Below the pieces are notes generated by a model. That model was not told where the DNA came from. It worked only from the letters and a program-made list of their open reading frames with translations, and ran no database searches. A stretch of 64,000 nt of DNA, taken from contig NC_091357.1 in assembly GCF_038502225.1 (NCBI RefSeq), positions 1,992,494 to 2,056,493 on the forward strand. Direction: 5' to 3'. Source of the stretch: Cherax quadricarinatus (taxonomy: Eukaryota > Arthropoda > Malacostraca > Decapoda > Parastacidae). The position numbers were made by a program, and so were the translations under genes. This document shows positions 1-11,030 of the stretch, piece after piece. Positions within the stretch are counted from its first letter, which is position 1, and each line of letters begins with the position of its first letter.

Positions 1-367
1 TCGAGAAACTGTAGCCAAACAGATTCTGTGTCCGATGTTTCTAATCTTATATCATGTCTAAGACAATTTAAATTATCTTTGACATACATTACCACTCCAC
101 CACCCTTCCTGTTGACCCTATCAGTGTAGAATAGTTTATAACCCCTATGTTGCATTCAGAAGGCATTTCTCTATCTTTCAAGTTGAACCGGATCTCTGTT
201 ATAACAATAGTATCTATATCACCTGCACTTGCAAGAAATTTTAGCTCATCTATCTTTTTTCTTAGATTCCTGCTATTTGTATAGTAAACCTTAAGGGAGC
301 TAGTCACTCGTTGCCCTCTACTATCTCTCTTGGTTTGTTGATCAGTTGATTTGCCTTTTACTAGCAA
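1..367 (-). pseudogene. LINE ORF2 start: apurinic-type endonuclease fragment (frameshifted, runs off the window)
   Basis: On the minus strand this reads as the beginning of a non-LTR retrotransposon ORF2. The open frame from 367 to 89 contains KVYYTNSRNLRKKIDEL followed by an ITE motif, which is the usual start of the exonuclease-endonuclease-phosphatase domain that nicks target DNA in LINEs. Near position 150 the frame shifts; the other frame then continues with a GGGVVMYVKDNL-like stretch to base 1, so homology runs out of the window. It lies about 120 bp downstream of the ORF1 remnant in the same orientation, which is the normal ORF1-ORF2 order. The copy is not functional as read. The endonuclease assignment is confident; the clade (CR1/L2-like) is inferred from the esterase ORF1 next door. 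Confidence 0.72.
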
Positions 368-487
368 CTTTGTTTTGAATATTGTCTTTTAAACATATCC
401 CTGAGGTATCCCAGTAATATCTGCTGTTTTCATCCCTAATACTGCAGCCTGATTGTTTCCCACAAACACCCATACCTCTATAATCTA

Positions 488-1335
488 TCAGTTTAAAGTC
501 CTATACAAGTCATCAATTACCCCCTCAATCGAATTGGCTAATGCAAGCACTCCAGCCCCAGAGAGATGAACCCCATCCTTTGCATACATATCACGTTTTC
601 CACAGAATGTGTCCCAGTTATCAATGAATGGGATTGCAAGTTCCTTGCAGTACCTGTCTAGCCAGCAATTTATACCAATTGCCCTAGACATCAATTCATT
701 GCCTACTCCCTTTCTAGGCAAGATGCTACATATGACTGGGATCCCTCCCTTAGACCTGACTATTTCTATGGCTGACCTGTACCTATCCAGCAGCTCCTGT
801 CTCCTGCCCTTCCCAGTGTCATTACTTCCAGCAATAAGACAGATAATGGGCTTATTCCCATTTACCTGACATAATATTATCCAACCAGCTGACAATGTCA
901 CCAACACCAGCTCCTGGGAGGCACGCCCTCTGTCTGACCTATCTCTGTTACAAAATGCACGGCCCATATATCTTACCTGAGAATCTCCTACAATTAGAAT
1001 TTTCTTACCTTGATTAGCATGGGAATCAATGATACGTTCAACCTCAGTAACCACTGAAGTACACTCGTCCTGGAGAACAGAGAATCGACTTCCTACCTTC
1101 ACATCTTCTCTATTAACCCTTCTTATCTTCCTTCTTCCTGAACTGTGAACCACTTGCCACTTAAAGCGGCTGCCACTCTCACTGCTGGTGACCATTTCCT
1201 CCTTACCAGCTAAATCCGTCTCACACTCCCAAACCCCACTAGGCGAAGCTTCAGCCTCCTATTTTCCTCCTGAAGAAGTAGAATCTCCTTCTTCAACACC
1301 TGAACCTGAGATTCTAAAACACTACAACAAGCCAT
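488..1335 (-). pseudogene. LINE ORF1 with SGNH/GDSL esterase-like domain (frameshifted near its start)
   Basis: A minus-strand frame of 235 codons (1195-488) carries three SGNH hydrolase landmarks in order: VGDSQVRYMG (block I, catalytic Ser), IAGSNDTGKG (Asn block) and DGVHLSGAG (Asp-x-x-His block). Esterase domains of this kind are known in ORF1 of CR1/L2-type LINEs, where they are thought to help RNP or membrane interaction. Upstream, an ATG at 1335 opens a short leucine-rich coiled-coil segment (ESQVQVLKKEILLLQEEN) in another frame. One frameshift near 1225 separates the two, so the original ORF1 was coiled coil plus esterase. The frame ends about 120 bp before ORF2. The catalytic residues look intact despite the frameshift. 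A host GDSL lipase is less likely because of the coiled coil and the ORF2 neighbour. Confidence 0.72.
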
Positions 1336-1515
1336 GGTGCTTGGTAACAGCCCACGTTAATTCTCAGAGAGCATAAGCAGGTATGACCACAAGTGACCAC
1401 TGACCTCAGCGTAACTTTTATTAAAAAATGGGTTCGTGGACTATAAAACATAAGTTTAGATATCTGAATCATCCAATTTTATGCATTCATATTAGAAATG
1501 AAGCAATGGTTCAGT

Positions 1516-1620
1516 AATGACACAACCGCAAACAAACCATACCACGGGCGGGGTTAGAACCCACGATCAGAAAATTTTAAAACTCCAGACCGACGCGATA
1601 GCCACTGGGCCAGCTGGCCC
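1516..1620 (-). mobile_element. tRNA-like SINE-2 fragment
   Basis: Minus-strand copy of a repeat seen at least seven more times in the window. It has a tRNA-like part with a B-box-like GGGTTCTAACCC and an A-box-like TGGCCCAGTGGC, followed by GTATGGTTTG toward its 3' end. It is truncated where it meets the (TG)n tract at 1621. Confidence 0.7.
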
Positions 1621-2958
1621 AGTGTGTGTGTGTGTACTCACCTATTTGTACTCACCTATTTGTGGTTGCAGGGGTCGAGTCCTAGCTCCTGGCCCCGCCT
1701 CTTCACCGGTTGCTACTAGGCCCTCTCTCTCCCCGCTCCATGAGCTTTATCAAACCTCGTCTTAAAACTGTGTATGGTTCCTGCCTCCACTACGTCATTT
1801 TCTAGGCTATTCCACTGCCTTACAACTCTATGACTGAAGAAATACTTCCTACTATCTCTCTGACTCATTTGTGTCTTCAACTTCCAATTGTGGCCTCTTG
1901 TTTCTGTGTCCCCTCCCTGGAACATCCTGTCTTTGTCCACCTTGTCTATTCCACGCAGTATTTTATATGTCGTTATCATGTCTCCCCTGACCCTCCTGTC
2001 CTCCAGTGTGGTCAGGCCGATTTCCCTTAATCTTTCCTCATAGGACATTCCCCTTAGCTCTGGAACTAACCTTGTCGCAAACCTTTGTACTTTCTCTAGT
2101 TTCTTGACGTGCTTTATCAAGTGCGGGTTCCAAACAGGTGCTGCATACTCCAGTATGGGCCTGACATACACGGTGTACAGTGTCTTGAATGATTCCTTAC
2201 TAAGGTATCGGAATGCTGTTCTCAGGTTTGCCAGGCGCCCATATGCTGCAGCAGTTATCTGATGTGTGCTTCCGGAGACATGCTCGGTGTTATACTCACC
2301 CCAAGATCTTTCTCCTTGAGTGAGGTTTGCAGTCTTTGGCCACCTAGCCTATACTCTGTCTGTGGTCTTCTGTGCCCCTCCCCCATCTTCATGACTTTGC
2401 ATTTGGCAGGATTAAATTCGAGAAGCCATTTGCTGGACCAGGTGTCCAGTCTGTCCAGGTCTCTTTGAAGTCCTGCCTGGTCCTCATCAGATTTAATTCT
2501 CCTCATTAACTTCACATCATCTGCAAACAGGGACACTTCTGAGTCTAACCCTTCCGTCATGTCGTTCACATATACCAAAAATAGCACTGGTCCTAGGACC
2601 GACCCCTGTGGGACCCCGCTCGTCACAGGTGCCCACTGTGATACATCATTACGTACCATGACTCGTTGTTGCCTCCCTGTCAGGTATTCTCTGATCCATT
2701 GCAGTGCCCTTCCTGTTATATGCGCCTGATGCTCTAGCTTCTGCACTAATCTCTTGTGAGGAACTGTGTCAAAGGCCTTCTTGCAGTCAAAGAAGATGCA
2801 ATCAACCCACCCCTCTCTCTCTTGTCTTACTTCTGTTATTTTATCATAAAACTCCAGAAGGTTTGTGACACAGGATTTGCCTTCCGTGAATCCGTGCTGG
2901 TTGGCATTTATACTCCTGTTCCGTTCCAGGTGCTCCACCACTCTCCTCCTGATAATCT
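1621..2958 (-). mobile_element. CA-flanked LINE, 5'-truncated copy 1
   Basis: A 5'-truncated minus-strand non-LTR retrotransposon. Its 3' UTR (ending at a short TG tract around 1621-1631) has the phrase 'ctcgacccctgcaacc' that recurs in every copy of this family, and the 3' tail is (CA)n on the coding strand. The 5' truncation point at about 2958, inside the RT domain, is fused directly to a 90-bp (TG)n array. Being bounded on both sides by the same microsatellite is shared with the copies at 51.7 and 52.3 kb. Confidence 0.8.
1716..2958 (-). pseudogene. LINE reverse transcriptase, 5'-truncated and broken by a 4-bp deletion
   Basis: Minus-strand RT of a jockey/CR1-type LINE. Motifs in order: ANQHGFTEGKSCVTNLLEF, the palm motif A FFDCKKAFDTVPHKRL, motif B SGVPQGSVLGPVLF, motif C SLFADDVKL, motif D WLLEFNPAKCKVM, then the thumb segment YVRPILEYAAPVWNPHL and a conserved C-terminal end. 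The frame breaks near 2255. Compared with the 52-53 kb copy, four bases are missing where that copy encodes HINQITAAAYGRL. Upstream RT and all endonuclease sequence are missing. The apparent N-terminal run of His-Thr codons is only the (CA)n microsatellite. Confidence 0.85.
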
Positions 2959-2967
2959 TCTGTGTGT

Positions 2968-3047
<80 letters not shown>

Positions 3048-3048
3048 A
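2956..3048. repeat. (TG)n microsatellite
   Basis: About 45 TG dinucleotides with two TATG interruptions. It separates two LINE copies: the 5'-truncated end of one lies on its left and the 3' end of the next on its right. Confidence 0.97.
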
Positions 3049-5170
3049 CTCAGCTATATATATTTACTTATATGTGGCTGAAGTATCGAGTTACAGCTCC
3101 TGGCCCCACCTCTTCGCTGGTTGATACTAGGTTCACTTTCTATAGGCTTCGAGAGCCTTACTGATCGTTTCCTTAAGCTGTGTATAGATCCCAGCTCTAC
3201 CACTTTACTTCCCAGTTCGGTTCACTTCCTGACTAAGGCTGAAGAAATACTCCTTAACATCTCCATGACTGAGTTTTCAACTTCCAGTTGTGCTACTGTA
3301 TCCCTTCTCTCTAACATTCTGTCTTTATCCAACTTGTTAACTTCTAATATTATGAACGTCATTGGCATATACCCCCTACATTTCCTGTCCTTTATTATCA
3401 TCAGGTTGACTTCTCTCAGCCTCTTCTCGTAGGACATACCAATTAGCTACAAACCTCTGCACTTTCTCATAGGACATACCACCCTTAGTTAGAAATCTCT
3501 GCACGTTCTCCAGTTTCTTGACATGCTTGACCAGGTGGGTTCGATACTGATGCTTCATACACCAACATGGGCCTGACGTACATGATATACAGTGCCGTGA
3601 ATGACTTCTTAATTACACTTCAAGAAGCTAGTATTAGATTTGCTAGATGTGCAGTTGCTCCAGAAGATATCTGGTTGATGTCCGCCTCAGGGAATACGAT
3701 ATGTATGATATTCACCTCCAGTGTCCTCTTTGAGTGAGGTTTGCAGCCTCTGTCCCACGAGTTTATACTCTATTTGCTGTCCTCTTTGCACTTGTTAAGG
3801 TTGAACTCCAAGAGTTATTTGTCAAACCAGACCTGTAGTCTGTACAGATCCATTTGTAGTCTTTGTTAATCCACATCTGCCTATGTTCTTCTAATTTGTT
3901 TAAAGTCATCTGCAAGTCATTCTTTAGTGTCATTTACGTATACAAGAAAAATAACCGGGCATTAGTAATGATCCTTGTGGAATCCCACCCATCAAATGCA
4001 CCCATTACCATACCTCTTCACGGACCATCATTTGCTGTTTCCTTGTTGCTATGTATGCGTTGATCCATTGTATTCCTTTCTCCTGCTCCAATAGCTGTAG
4101 TACCTGTCTTTCTGCGGTACTGTATCAATAGCCTTCCTACAGTTCAAGAAACTGCAATATACCCATTCTTCTCTCTCCTGCCTTACTTCTGTTGCCTGTC
4201 TCAGAACTCCACTAGGTTTATGACACAGGATTTTCCATCTCTGAAGCCGTATTGGTTGCCATGCATTAACCAACTCTTATCTAGGGGCTCTAAATCTTTT
4301 CTCATATCCTTCTCGATTACGTTACATACTATACATGTCATTGACCCTCTTCTGTAATTTAACGCTACTCCTCTGTCTTTTTTTCTTAAAAATTGGGATT
4401 ACATTTGTTATCTTCCACGCCTCCGGCGGTTGCCCTATGTAAAAAAAATTATATAGGGCAAACAGAGGAAGCAGAGGCAAACACGGTGCCTCTACTTCCT
4501 CTGTCAGAACCTACAGAGAGATATCTGGTCCTATCGCCTTCGAAGTACCTAGCTCACATAACATCACCTCCTTCCAGTTATATATGTTGTCCAATGCTTG
4601 CTGGAGCACTCTACTGGTTTTTTGCTGGTAGCTTTATTATCTCTGAGAATACCTCCCTAATTAATTTGCCGAACTCCTCATCAATTTCTTGTCATTACTT
4701 GTGAGTCTACTTTCTTCTTCAGCCTGATTTCTTGGTCCCTTATTGTTGTCTTCCTCTTGGTGTGACTATCTGAAATCTTTGGGTATGATTTGGCTTTCGA
4801 TGCTCCGTCCTTCTCAAATTACCATTGAGTTTTTCTTCTTATCCATGCATACTAGTTTGTGGCTCTTTACCACAATTCTTTGTTTTCCCGAGTTTTTTTC
4901 CCACTGTATTTTTTCCATGCTCTAGCACGTTTATTTGTCTTTGTCCTCTCTGCACCTCTGGGTAAGCTGTGGTCTCACTCTTTTCTGCACCTCACACTGG
5001 AATTGCATCATGCCTGTAGATTCCCCTGTTTTGAAGTTTGGCTTCTCACATCCTACCGTTACTTCCACTTGGTATTCGAAGCTCAGGTCGTTAGTACCGA
5101 GGGGCCTTTCATGCGTAATATCCTGTGTTAGAGCCACTCAGTGTGAATAATAGGTCCAATATGTTCATTC
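3049..5170 (-). pseudogene. Old, heavily decayed copy of the CA-flanked LINE (RT and upstream linker)
   Basis: Reading right to left, this region keeps recognisable pieces of the same LINE: the 3' UTR phrase near 3090-3130, the thumb region near 3400-3600, RT core remnants at 3720-4240, and the region upstream of RT at 4380-5130. Many frameshifts and stops interrupt it; only scraps such as EVRQEREEWVYCSFLNCRKAIDT remain in frame. It begins directly at the (TG)n array. It is much more diverged than the copy at 1.6-3.0 kb, so the two inserted at different times. Confidence 0.65.
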
Positions 5171-5295
5171 TCTCCTCTCTCTGGTTTCATCCTTAGCATC
5201 TTGGTGCATGAAGTTCTCCATTACCACCCCCTGTATCTTATCACTCCACGTTTCTGATCCCCATGTGGCTCTAGATTTCCCAGTTAATTAATCTA

Positions 5296-5525
5296 CTAAT
5301 GAAGAATTGAGACACTTATGCAACATATGGGAATCTTTACTGAAGAAACGTTTCGCCACATAGTGGCTTTATCAGTCCAATACAAAGCAGGAAGGTATAA
5401 GGAGAGGAGGAGTTTGAAGAAATTAGTCTCTGAGCCTGAACCCGATGTGTTCAGTCCATGTCTTGTGGAAAGGGCATAAGGCATATATACTGCAGTCAGG
5501 TGAATCGAAGCAGGTGGTGGTGTCC
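5296..5525 (-). mobile_element. PLE/retrozyme terminal fragment inserted in LINE
   Basis: A piece of the PLE-derived repeat seen at 16.9 kb: GAGACACTTATGCA, the ribozyme segment, then the 'gatgtgttcagtccat' region. It interrupts the decayed LINE debris between 5.2 and 5.5 kb. Confidence 0.7.
5335..5385 (-). ncRNA. Hammerhead ribozyme remnant (family A, G8 changed)
   Basis: The minus strand has helix II GCCAC/GTGGC-like arms, GAAAC and the GTT-TCT cleavage region, but the core reads CTGATAA instead of CTGATGA. C3 is kept while position 8 is A, so the core C3-G8 pair is lost. Probably inactive. Confidence 0.6.
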
Positions 5526-7015
5526 CCTTGTTCTTGTGTCCTATCTCAAACATTCTTGCCCAGTCCACCTTGTCAATTCCTTTCAGTATTTTATACGTCA
5601 TTATCATGTCCTGTCTATTCCTCATGTCCTCCATAGTCGTCAGGATGAGTTCCCTTAACCTCTTCTCATGGCACATACCCCTTAGCTCCAGGAATAGTCT
5701 TGTTGCAAACTTTTGCACGTTCTCCAATTTCTTGACGTGTTTGACCAGGTGTGGGTTCCATACTGGTGCTGCATACTCCAATATGGGCCTGACGTACACG
5801 ATCTACAGTATTGTGAATGACTCGTTACTTAGATGTCGAAACGGTGTTCTTAGGCTTGTCAGGTGCCTATATGCTGCAGCGGTTATTTTCGTTGATGTGT
5901 ACCTCGGTACTATGCTCATCAGTGCAAAGCTCCCTTTTTTTTTGAGCGAGATTTCCAGCCTTTGACCCCTCTAGCCTATACTCTGCGGTCTTCTTTAACC
6001 TTTCCAAAACTTCATGACTTTGAACTTGGTCAGATTAATCTCCAGGATTATTATTATTATTATTATAATCAAGGGGGAAGCGCTAAACCCGGAGGATTAT
6101 ACAGCGCCTGGGGGGGGGGATGTGGAAGGCATTCAGGCTTAATTCGGGGAAATGGAGCACAGATCCAATTCCCTAAATCAAGAGCCCCTCACCAACATCA
6201 AGGAACCTTCCTTGAGGGGTTAATCTCCAGGAGCCATTTGTCAGACCAGGGTTTCAGCCTGTCCAGGTCCCCTTGTAGTCTTACCTGATCCTAGTTCATT
6301 TATATTATCTTCATTAATTTCATATCGTCTGCGAACAGGGACACCTCTGAATGTATCCCTTCTGTCATGTCATTCACATGTCCAAGAAACAGCACTGGAC
6401 CTAGGACTGACCCATGTGAAACCCCTGTCTCAGGACCCATGGAGAGATGTTCTCTGGGTCCACCGCCTTCGAGGTGTCTGGTTCACAAAAAAAAATTTCA
6501 CCTATACCTCGGTTGTGTGTAGTGTGTTCAGCACTTGCTGGTGTACCCTATCGTCTCGGTTTGCCGGAAGCCTTTGTCTCCACTGAGAATACCTCCCTAA
6601 ATCTCGTGCTGACCTCTTCACATATTTCTTGGTTGCTCCTTGTGACCTCCCCTCCTTCCTACCTCAGCCTGATGACCAGATCATTGTTTTCCTCCTGATG
6701 TGACCATAAATTTCCATGTTCTAGCACACCTGGCTCTGGCCTTTCTTCACCTCTGGATAAATCATGGGCTCACTCTGGTCTTCCCATTGTTTCTGTTGCC
6801 CCTTGGTACAAACTTTTCTCCCTCTCTGTTCTTTGTGGTCACGGGTTCCAACATTTCATTTTTACGGTCTTTCCTTCTAGTTCTCTTTCTCACTGCACCT
6901 TATGCAGGAACTGACTCTTGCCGGTGTAGTCCCCCTGTTTCGAAGTTTGACTTCTCCCCTCCTTGTACTGCTTTACTCCCCATTGTTAACTCAAGTTGTA
7001 GAAGAATTTACTGAT
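5526..7015 (-). pseudogene. CA-flanked LINE, copy 3, decayed, with nested SINE
   Basis: Minus-strand copy of the same LINE, with YVRPILEYAAPVWNPHLVKHVKKLENVQKFATRL-type thumb sequence at 5660-5800. Further upstream on the coding strand are the RT core (about 6250-6420) and the endonuclease-RT linker (6450-7000). Several frameshifts and stops are present. A 172-bp SINE-like insertion splits it at 6048-6219. The 3' end is replaced by the PLE fragment at 5296-5525. Confidence 0.7.
6035..6232 (-). mobile_element. SINE-like insertion with (TAA)n tail and 13-bp target-site duplication
   Basis: The LINE sequence TTAATCTCCAGGA occurs at 6035-6047 and again at 6220-6232. The 172 bp between are absent from other copies of this LINE. 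On the minus strand the insert starts GC-balanced, passes through a GGTTTAGCGCTTCCCCC block and ends in ATAATAATAATAA, as a 3' tail would. This is a textbook retroposition event. I do not recognise an A/B-box head. Confidence 0.85.
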
Positions 7016-7061
7016 CGAAGATTTCTAGATGCTGCTGTATCAGACAAGTAAGAAAGATTAC

Positions 7062-7372
7062 TGTGTCCCGTAGCTCGATTGCTAACGCAATCAGCTCATA
7101 CACTGAACTCCGGGGTCGATCCCCGGTACGGGTGGAAACAGGACGTGTTTCCTTAAGGCATCTTCTCTGCATGTTCACCTATCAATAAGTACCTGGGTGT
7201 TAGTAGACTGATGTGGGTCGCATCCTGGGACAAGACTGACCTAATTTGCCCGAAATGCTCAGCATAACAAGCGGCTTTCTATATACTAGTATGTCATTGA
7301 TCTCAGCTAGGCTAGTGTACCTTGTACACGTACTTGTAGAAATAAAGATTCATTATTATTATTATTATTTTT
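7062..7372 (+). mobile_element. tRNA-derived SINE-1 with (ATT)n tail
   Basis: The head resembles a tRNA: TAGCTCGATTGC as A box and GGGTCGATCCCCGG as B box about 45 bp later, followed by a constant body with TACCTGGGTGTTAGT and TGTGGGTCGCATCCTGGG. The 3' end is AATAAAGATTC and then (ATT)n. Related copies at 22.2, 42.7 and 57.4 kb share the head and body. Confidence 0.82.
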
Positions 7373-7574
7373 ATTATTATTGTGATGATTATACAACTTC
7401 AAAAAAAGGGAAATAAAGCTGCAACATTCTGGTTGTGTAGACTTGAGTGTGGAGAAGGTTCATCAATCACTGACTTCCCGAATACAATAACATAATGATT
7501 CGTATATACATGTTTCATATTCATCAGTTTGTTGGTAGTGCATACACTGCTAGTGTTGCTAGCTAGGTCATTAC

Positions 7575-9195
7575 ACAGCACTGTCTGTGATATTACACAG
7601 CACGGTGATATTACACAGCACTGTAATATTACACAGCACTGTCTGTAATATTACACAGTACTGTCTGTAATATTACACAGTACTGTCTGTAATATTACAC
7701 AGTACTGTCTGTAATATTACACAGCACTGTCTGTAATATTACACAGTACTGTCTGTAATATTACACAGTACTGTCTGTGATATTACACAGCACTGTCTGT
7801 GATATTACACAGCACTGTCTGTAATATTACACAGTACTGTCTGTAATATTACACAGTACTGTCTGTAATATTACACAGCACTGTCTGTAATATTACACAG
7901 CACTGTCTGTAATATTACACAGCACTGTCTGTAATATTACACAGCACTGTCTGTAATATTACACAGCACTGTGATATTACACAGCACTGTGATATTACAC
8001 AGCACTGTCTGTAATATTACACAGCACTGTCTGTAATATTACACAGCACAGTCTGTAATATTACACAGCACTGTCTGTAATATTACACAGCACTGTGATA
8101 TTACACAGCACTGTCTGTAATATTACACAGCACTGTGATATTACACAGCACTGTCTGTAATATTACACAGCACTGTGATATTACACAGCACTGTCTGTAA
8201 TATTACACAGCACTGTGATATTACACAGCACTGTCTGTAATATTACACAGTACTGTCTGTAATATTACACAGCACTGTCTGTAATATTACACAGCACTGT
8301 GATATTACACAGCACTGTAATATTACTCAGCACTGTAATATTACACAGCACTGTCTATAATACTACACAGCACTGTAATATTACACAGCACTGTGATATT
8401 ACACAGCACTGTAATATTACTCAGCACTGTAATATTACACAGCACTGTCTGTAATACTACACAGCACTGTAATATTACACAGCACTGTAATATTACTCAG
8501 CACTGTAATATTACACAGCACTGTCTGTAATACTACACAGCACTGTAATATTACACAGCACTGTCTGTAATATTTCACAGTACTGTCTGTAATACTACAC
8601 AGCACTGTAATATTACACAGCACTGTAATATTACACAGCACTGTAATATTACACAGCACTGTAATATTACTCAGCACTGTAATACTACACAGCACTGTAA
8701 TATTACACAGCACTGTCTGTAATACTACACAGCACTGTAATATTACACAGCACTGTAATACTACACAGCACTGTAATATTACACAGCACTGTAATATTAC
8801 ACAGCACTGTAATATTACTCAGCACTGTAATATTACACAGCACTGTAATATTACTCAGCACTGTCTGTAATACTACACAGCACTGTAATATTACACAGCA
8901 CTGTAATATTACTCAGCACTGTCTGTAATACTACACAGCACTGTAATATTACACAGCACTGTAATATTACACAGCACTGTAATATTACTCAGCACTGTAA
9001 TATTACACAGCACTGTAATATTACACAGCACTGTAATATTACACAGCACTGTAATATTACTCAGCACTGTCTGTAATACTACACAGCACTGTAATATTAC
9101 ACAGCACTGTAATATTACACAGCACTGTAATATTACTCAGCACTGTAATATTACACAGTACTGTCTGTAATATTACTCAGCACTGTAATATTCTA
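7575..9195. repeat. 1.6-kb satellite of 18/22-bp units
   Basis: Roughly 80 tandem units of TGTAATATTACACAGCAC (18 bp), alternating with a longer form that has an extra TGTC (22 bp). The left half is mostly the long form and the right half mostly the short form, so homogenisation has proceeded separately in the two halves. Every unit contains the palindrome GTAATATTAC. The 92-codon frame inside it is repeat-derived, not a gene. Confidence 0.97.
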
Positions 9196-9370
9196 GTACA
9201 GCTCAAAATGTCTTCAACGTCTGAAGTGGATGGATTAAAGGTCCATAAATTTTTCTAAGCGACCAATTTCTGGTCTTTTAGATCTTGAGATCAGGTCGTT
9301 GGAGGGACCGTTGAAGGAATTAGCTGTAAACTGATACCTGGATAGTGAAAATAGTCTGTCCTACACTCCC

Positions 9371-9481
<111 letters not shown>

Positions 9482-9591
9482 TTATGACACTATGTATGGT
9501 GACAACCTCCGCTGAATGCTCTCCAGCAAATTCTATTTTATAGGTACGCTCACGTTGAAAGAGTACATTTTAATGTCTTTATAACTTATTT

Positions 9592-9925
9592 GTGTATATA
9601 CGTGGAGAATGTTGTGTATATACGTGGAGAATGTTGTGTATATACGTGGAGAATGTTGTGTATATACGTGGAGAATGTTGTGTATATACGCGAAGAATGT
9701 GTATATACGTGGAGAATGTTGTGTATATACGTGGAGAATGTTGTGTGTATACGCGAAGAATGTTGTGTACATACGTGAAGAATGTGTATATACGTGGAAA
9801 ATGTTGTCTATATTTGGAGAATGTTGTGAATATACGTGAAGAATGTTGTTTATATACGTGAAGAATGTTATAGAATGTGCATATACGTGGAGAATGTTGT
9901 GTATATACTTGAAGAATGTATTCTT
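9592..9925. repeat. 22-bp minisatellite
   Basis: About 15 copies of a 22-bp unit built on TATACGTGGAGAATGTTG. Unit-length and point variants increase toward the right end. The overlapping short frames on both strands come from the repeat. Confidence 0.95.
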
Positions 9926-10044
9926 TCGTTGTGATTCTCCACTACTAGTGTATATCCCTGCATATTCTGGTTGTTGTAACCATCTCCCGCCCGTGATACT
10001 CGTCTTCACTAATGGTAAATGTTTAGTTTGTTCTGCCTTTCCTC

Positions 10045-10301
10045 ACTGCCATCCCCACGAGCCCCTTTGGGGCGGGGCAGATGGCAGACCAGAGGCCTAG
10101 CTTCTCCCTACGAGCCCCGTGAGGGCGGGGAATGTGGCTAGGCCTGGGGACAGTTGGTCCCAAAGACGAGGGGGTACTTGTACCTCCTCCCATGGGAGAC
10201 TTAAGTCTCGAGACACTCCCCAGATAGGGAGCCAAGGCCGGGTCACCACTACTTGGAAAAGACCCGGGCCGGGAGAATACCGGCGAATAAAAAAAAAAAA
10301 A
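10045..10301 (+). mobile_element. GC-rich SINE with poly(A) tail
   Basis: A GC-rich block in AT-rich surroundings that ends GAGAATACCGGCGAAT plus 13 A residues. A 5'-truncated copy of the same 3' end, in the opposite orientation, lies at 55.03 kb with a clear target-site duplication, which confirms mobility. I see no clear pol III box. Confidence 0.75.
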
Positions 10302-10894
10302 CTGTCCTGTTGCTAAATCATGTGTATGTTAGACATAGTGAAGGCATCAATGCTATCGTTGCATAACTAACTTCATGAAAGTAATTATTAAATTTCTAAC
10401 CTTCAATATATAGTGTGTCCCTCGGGAGGAAAGTTTGACAAGAATTCTGCCTTAAGATGTAGCCATTAATGGCCTCCGCCTGACTGTTTCTTCCTGTGAG
10501 TTTTTTTAATTACTATGAGATTTTTTACCGTTACTGTGTCGGGAGTTTCCTCATTGCAGTTACAATGCATCTAAGCTTAAGTTCAATATGATCGACAACC
10601 AGTATTTGAAGTTCTTAGAGGCTTAATAAGTTCAGTCTTGTGAAGTTTTCAATGTTTTTTTTTCTTCTTGGGTTGTGTTTCTTCCCGAGGTCCTAAAAAA
10701 TTTGTTCTGCTTCGAAAGAATTTTACGTTACTTTTTTTTTTTTACCTTTGGCAGCTGGTGGGACTTTATGGAGGCATCTGGCAGGAACACAGAATTTTCC
10801 TCAATTTTTTTTTTAAATATCGCACAGCATTATGTGAGGGAAAAGTTTAACAGATAGGAGTAGCGAGCGAGTATATGGTAACGATAGTTTGATT
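10302..10894. other. No recognisable feature
   Basis: AT-rich sequence with several homopolymer T runs. The 60-codon frames here overlap one another and show no domain or repeat signature. Confidence 0.6.
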
Positions 10895-11030
10895 GCAGTT
10901 TAAAAACTGTAGTGTAAAGCACCCTTCTGGCAAGACAGTGATGGAGTGAATGATGGTGAAAGTTTTTCTTTTTCGGGCCACCCTGCCTTGGTGGGAATCG
11001 GCCGGTGTGATAATAAATAAATAAGTTTGC
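10895..11030 (+). mobile_element. Retroelement 3'-end family (shared with 20.5-20.7 kb)
   Basis: This contains GCAAGACAGTGATGGAGTGA, CACCCTGCCTTGGTGGGA and an AATAAATAAATAA end. The same order of motifs, diverged, recurs at 20.59-20.74 kb and, inverted, at about 47.5 kb. That marks it as the 3' end of a dispersed SINE or LINE. Confidence 0.6.

Noticed and set aside
2955..3049. Long His-Thr or Val-Cys repeat proteins across (CA)n/(TG)n arrays (also at 20.1, 51.7, 52.2, 53.3 and 59.1 kb)
   Set aside because: The residues are microsatellite translation in any frame; no independent coding signal.
7062..7130. Functional tRNA gene
   Set aside because: It has A- and B-box-like sequences but cannot form a full cloverleaf and continues into a SINE body; same for the copies at 22.2, 42.7 and 57.4 kb.
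8435..8713. 92-codon frame of repeated ITVLCN on the minus strand
   Set aside because: It lies wholly in the satellite and depends on 18-bp units being a multiple of three.
7575..9195. CRISPR array
   Set aside because: There are no distinct spacers; the units are contiguous and eukaryotic repeat context is clear.
9590..10009. Repeat-rich open frames (YIRGECCVYTWRML-like; HNILHVYTQHS-like)
   Set aside because: They come from the 22-bp minisatellite read in three frames and on both strands.
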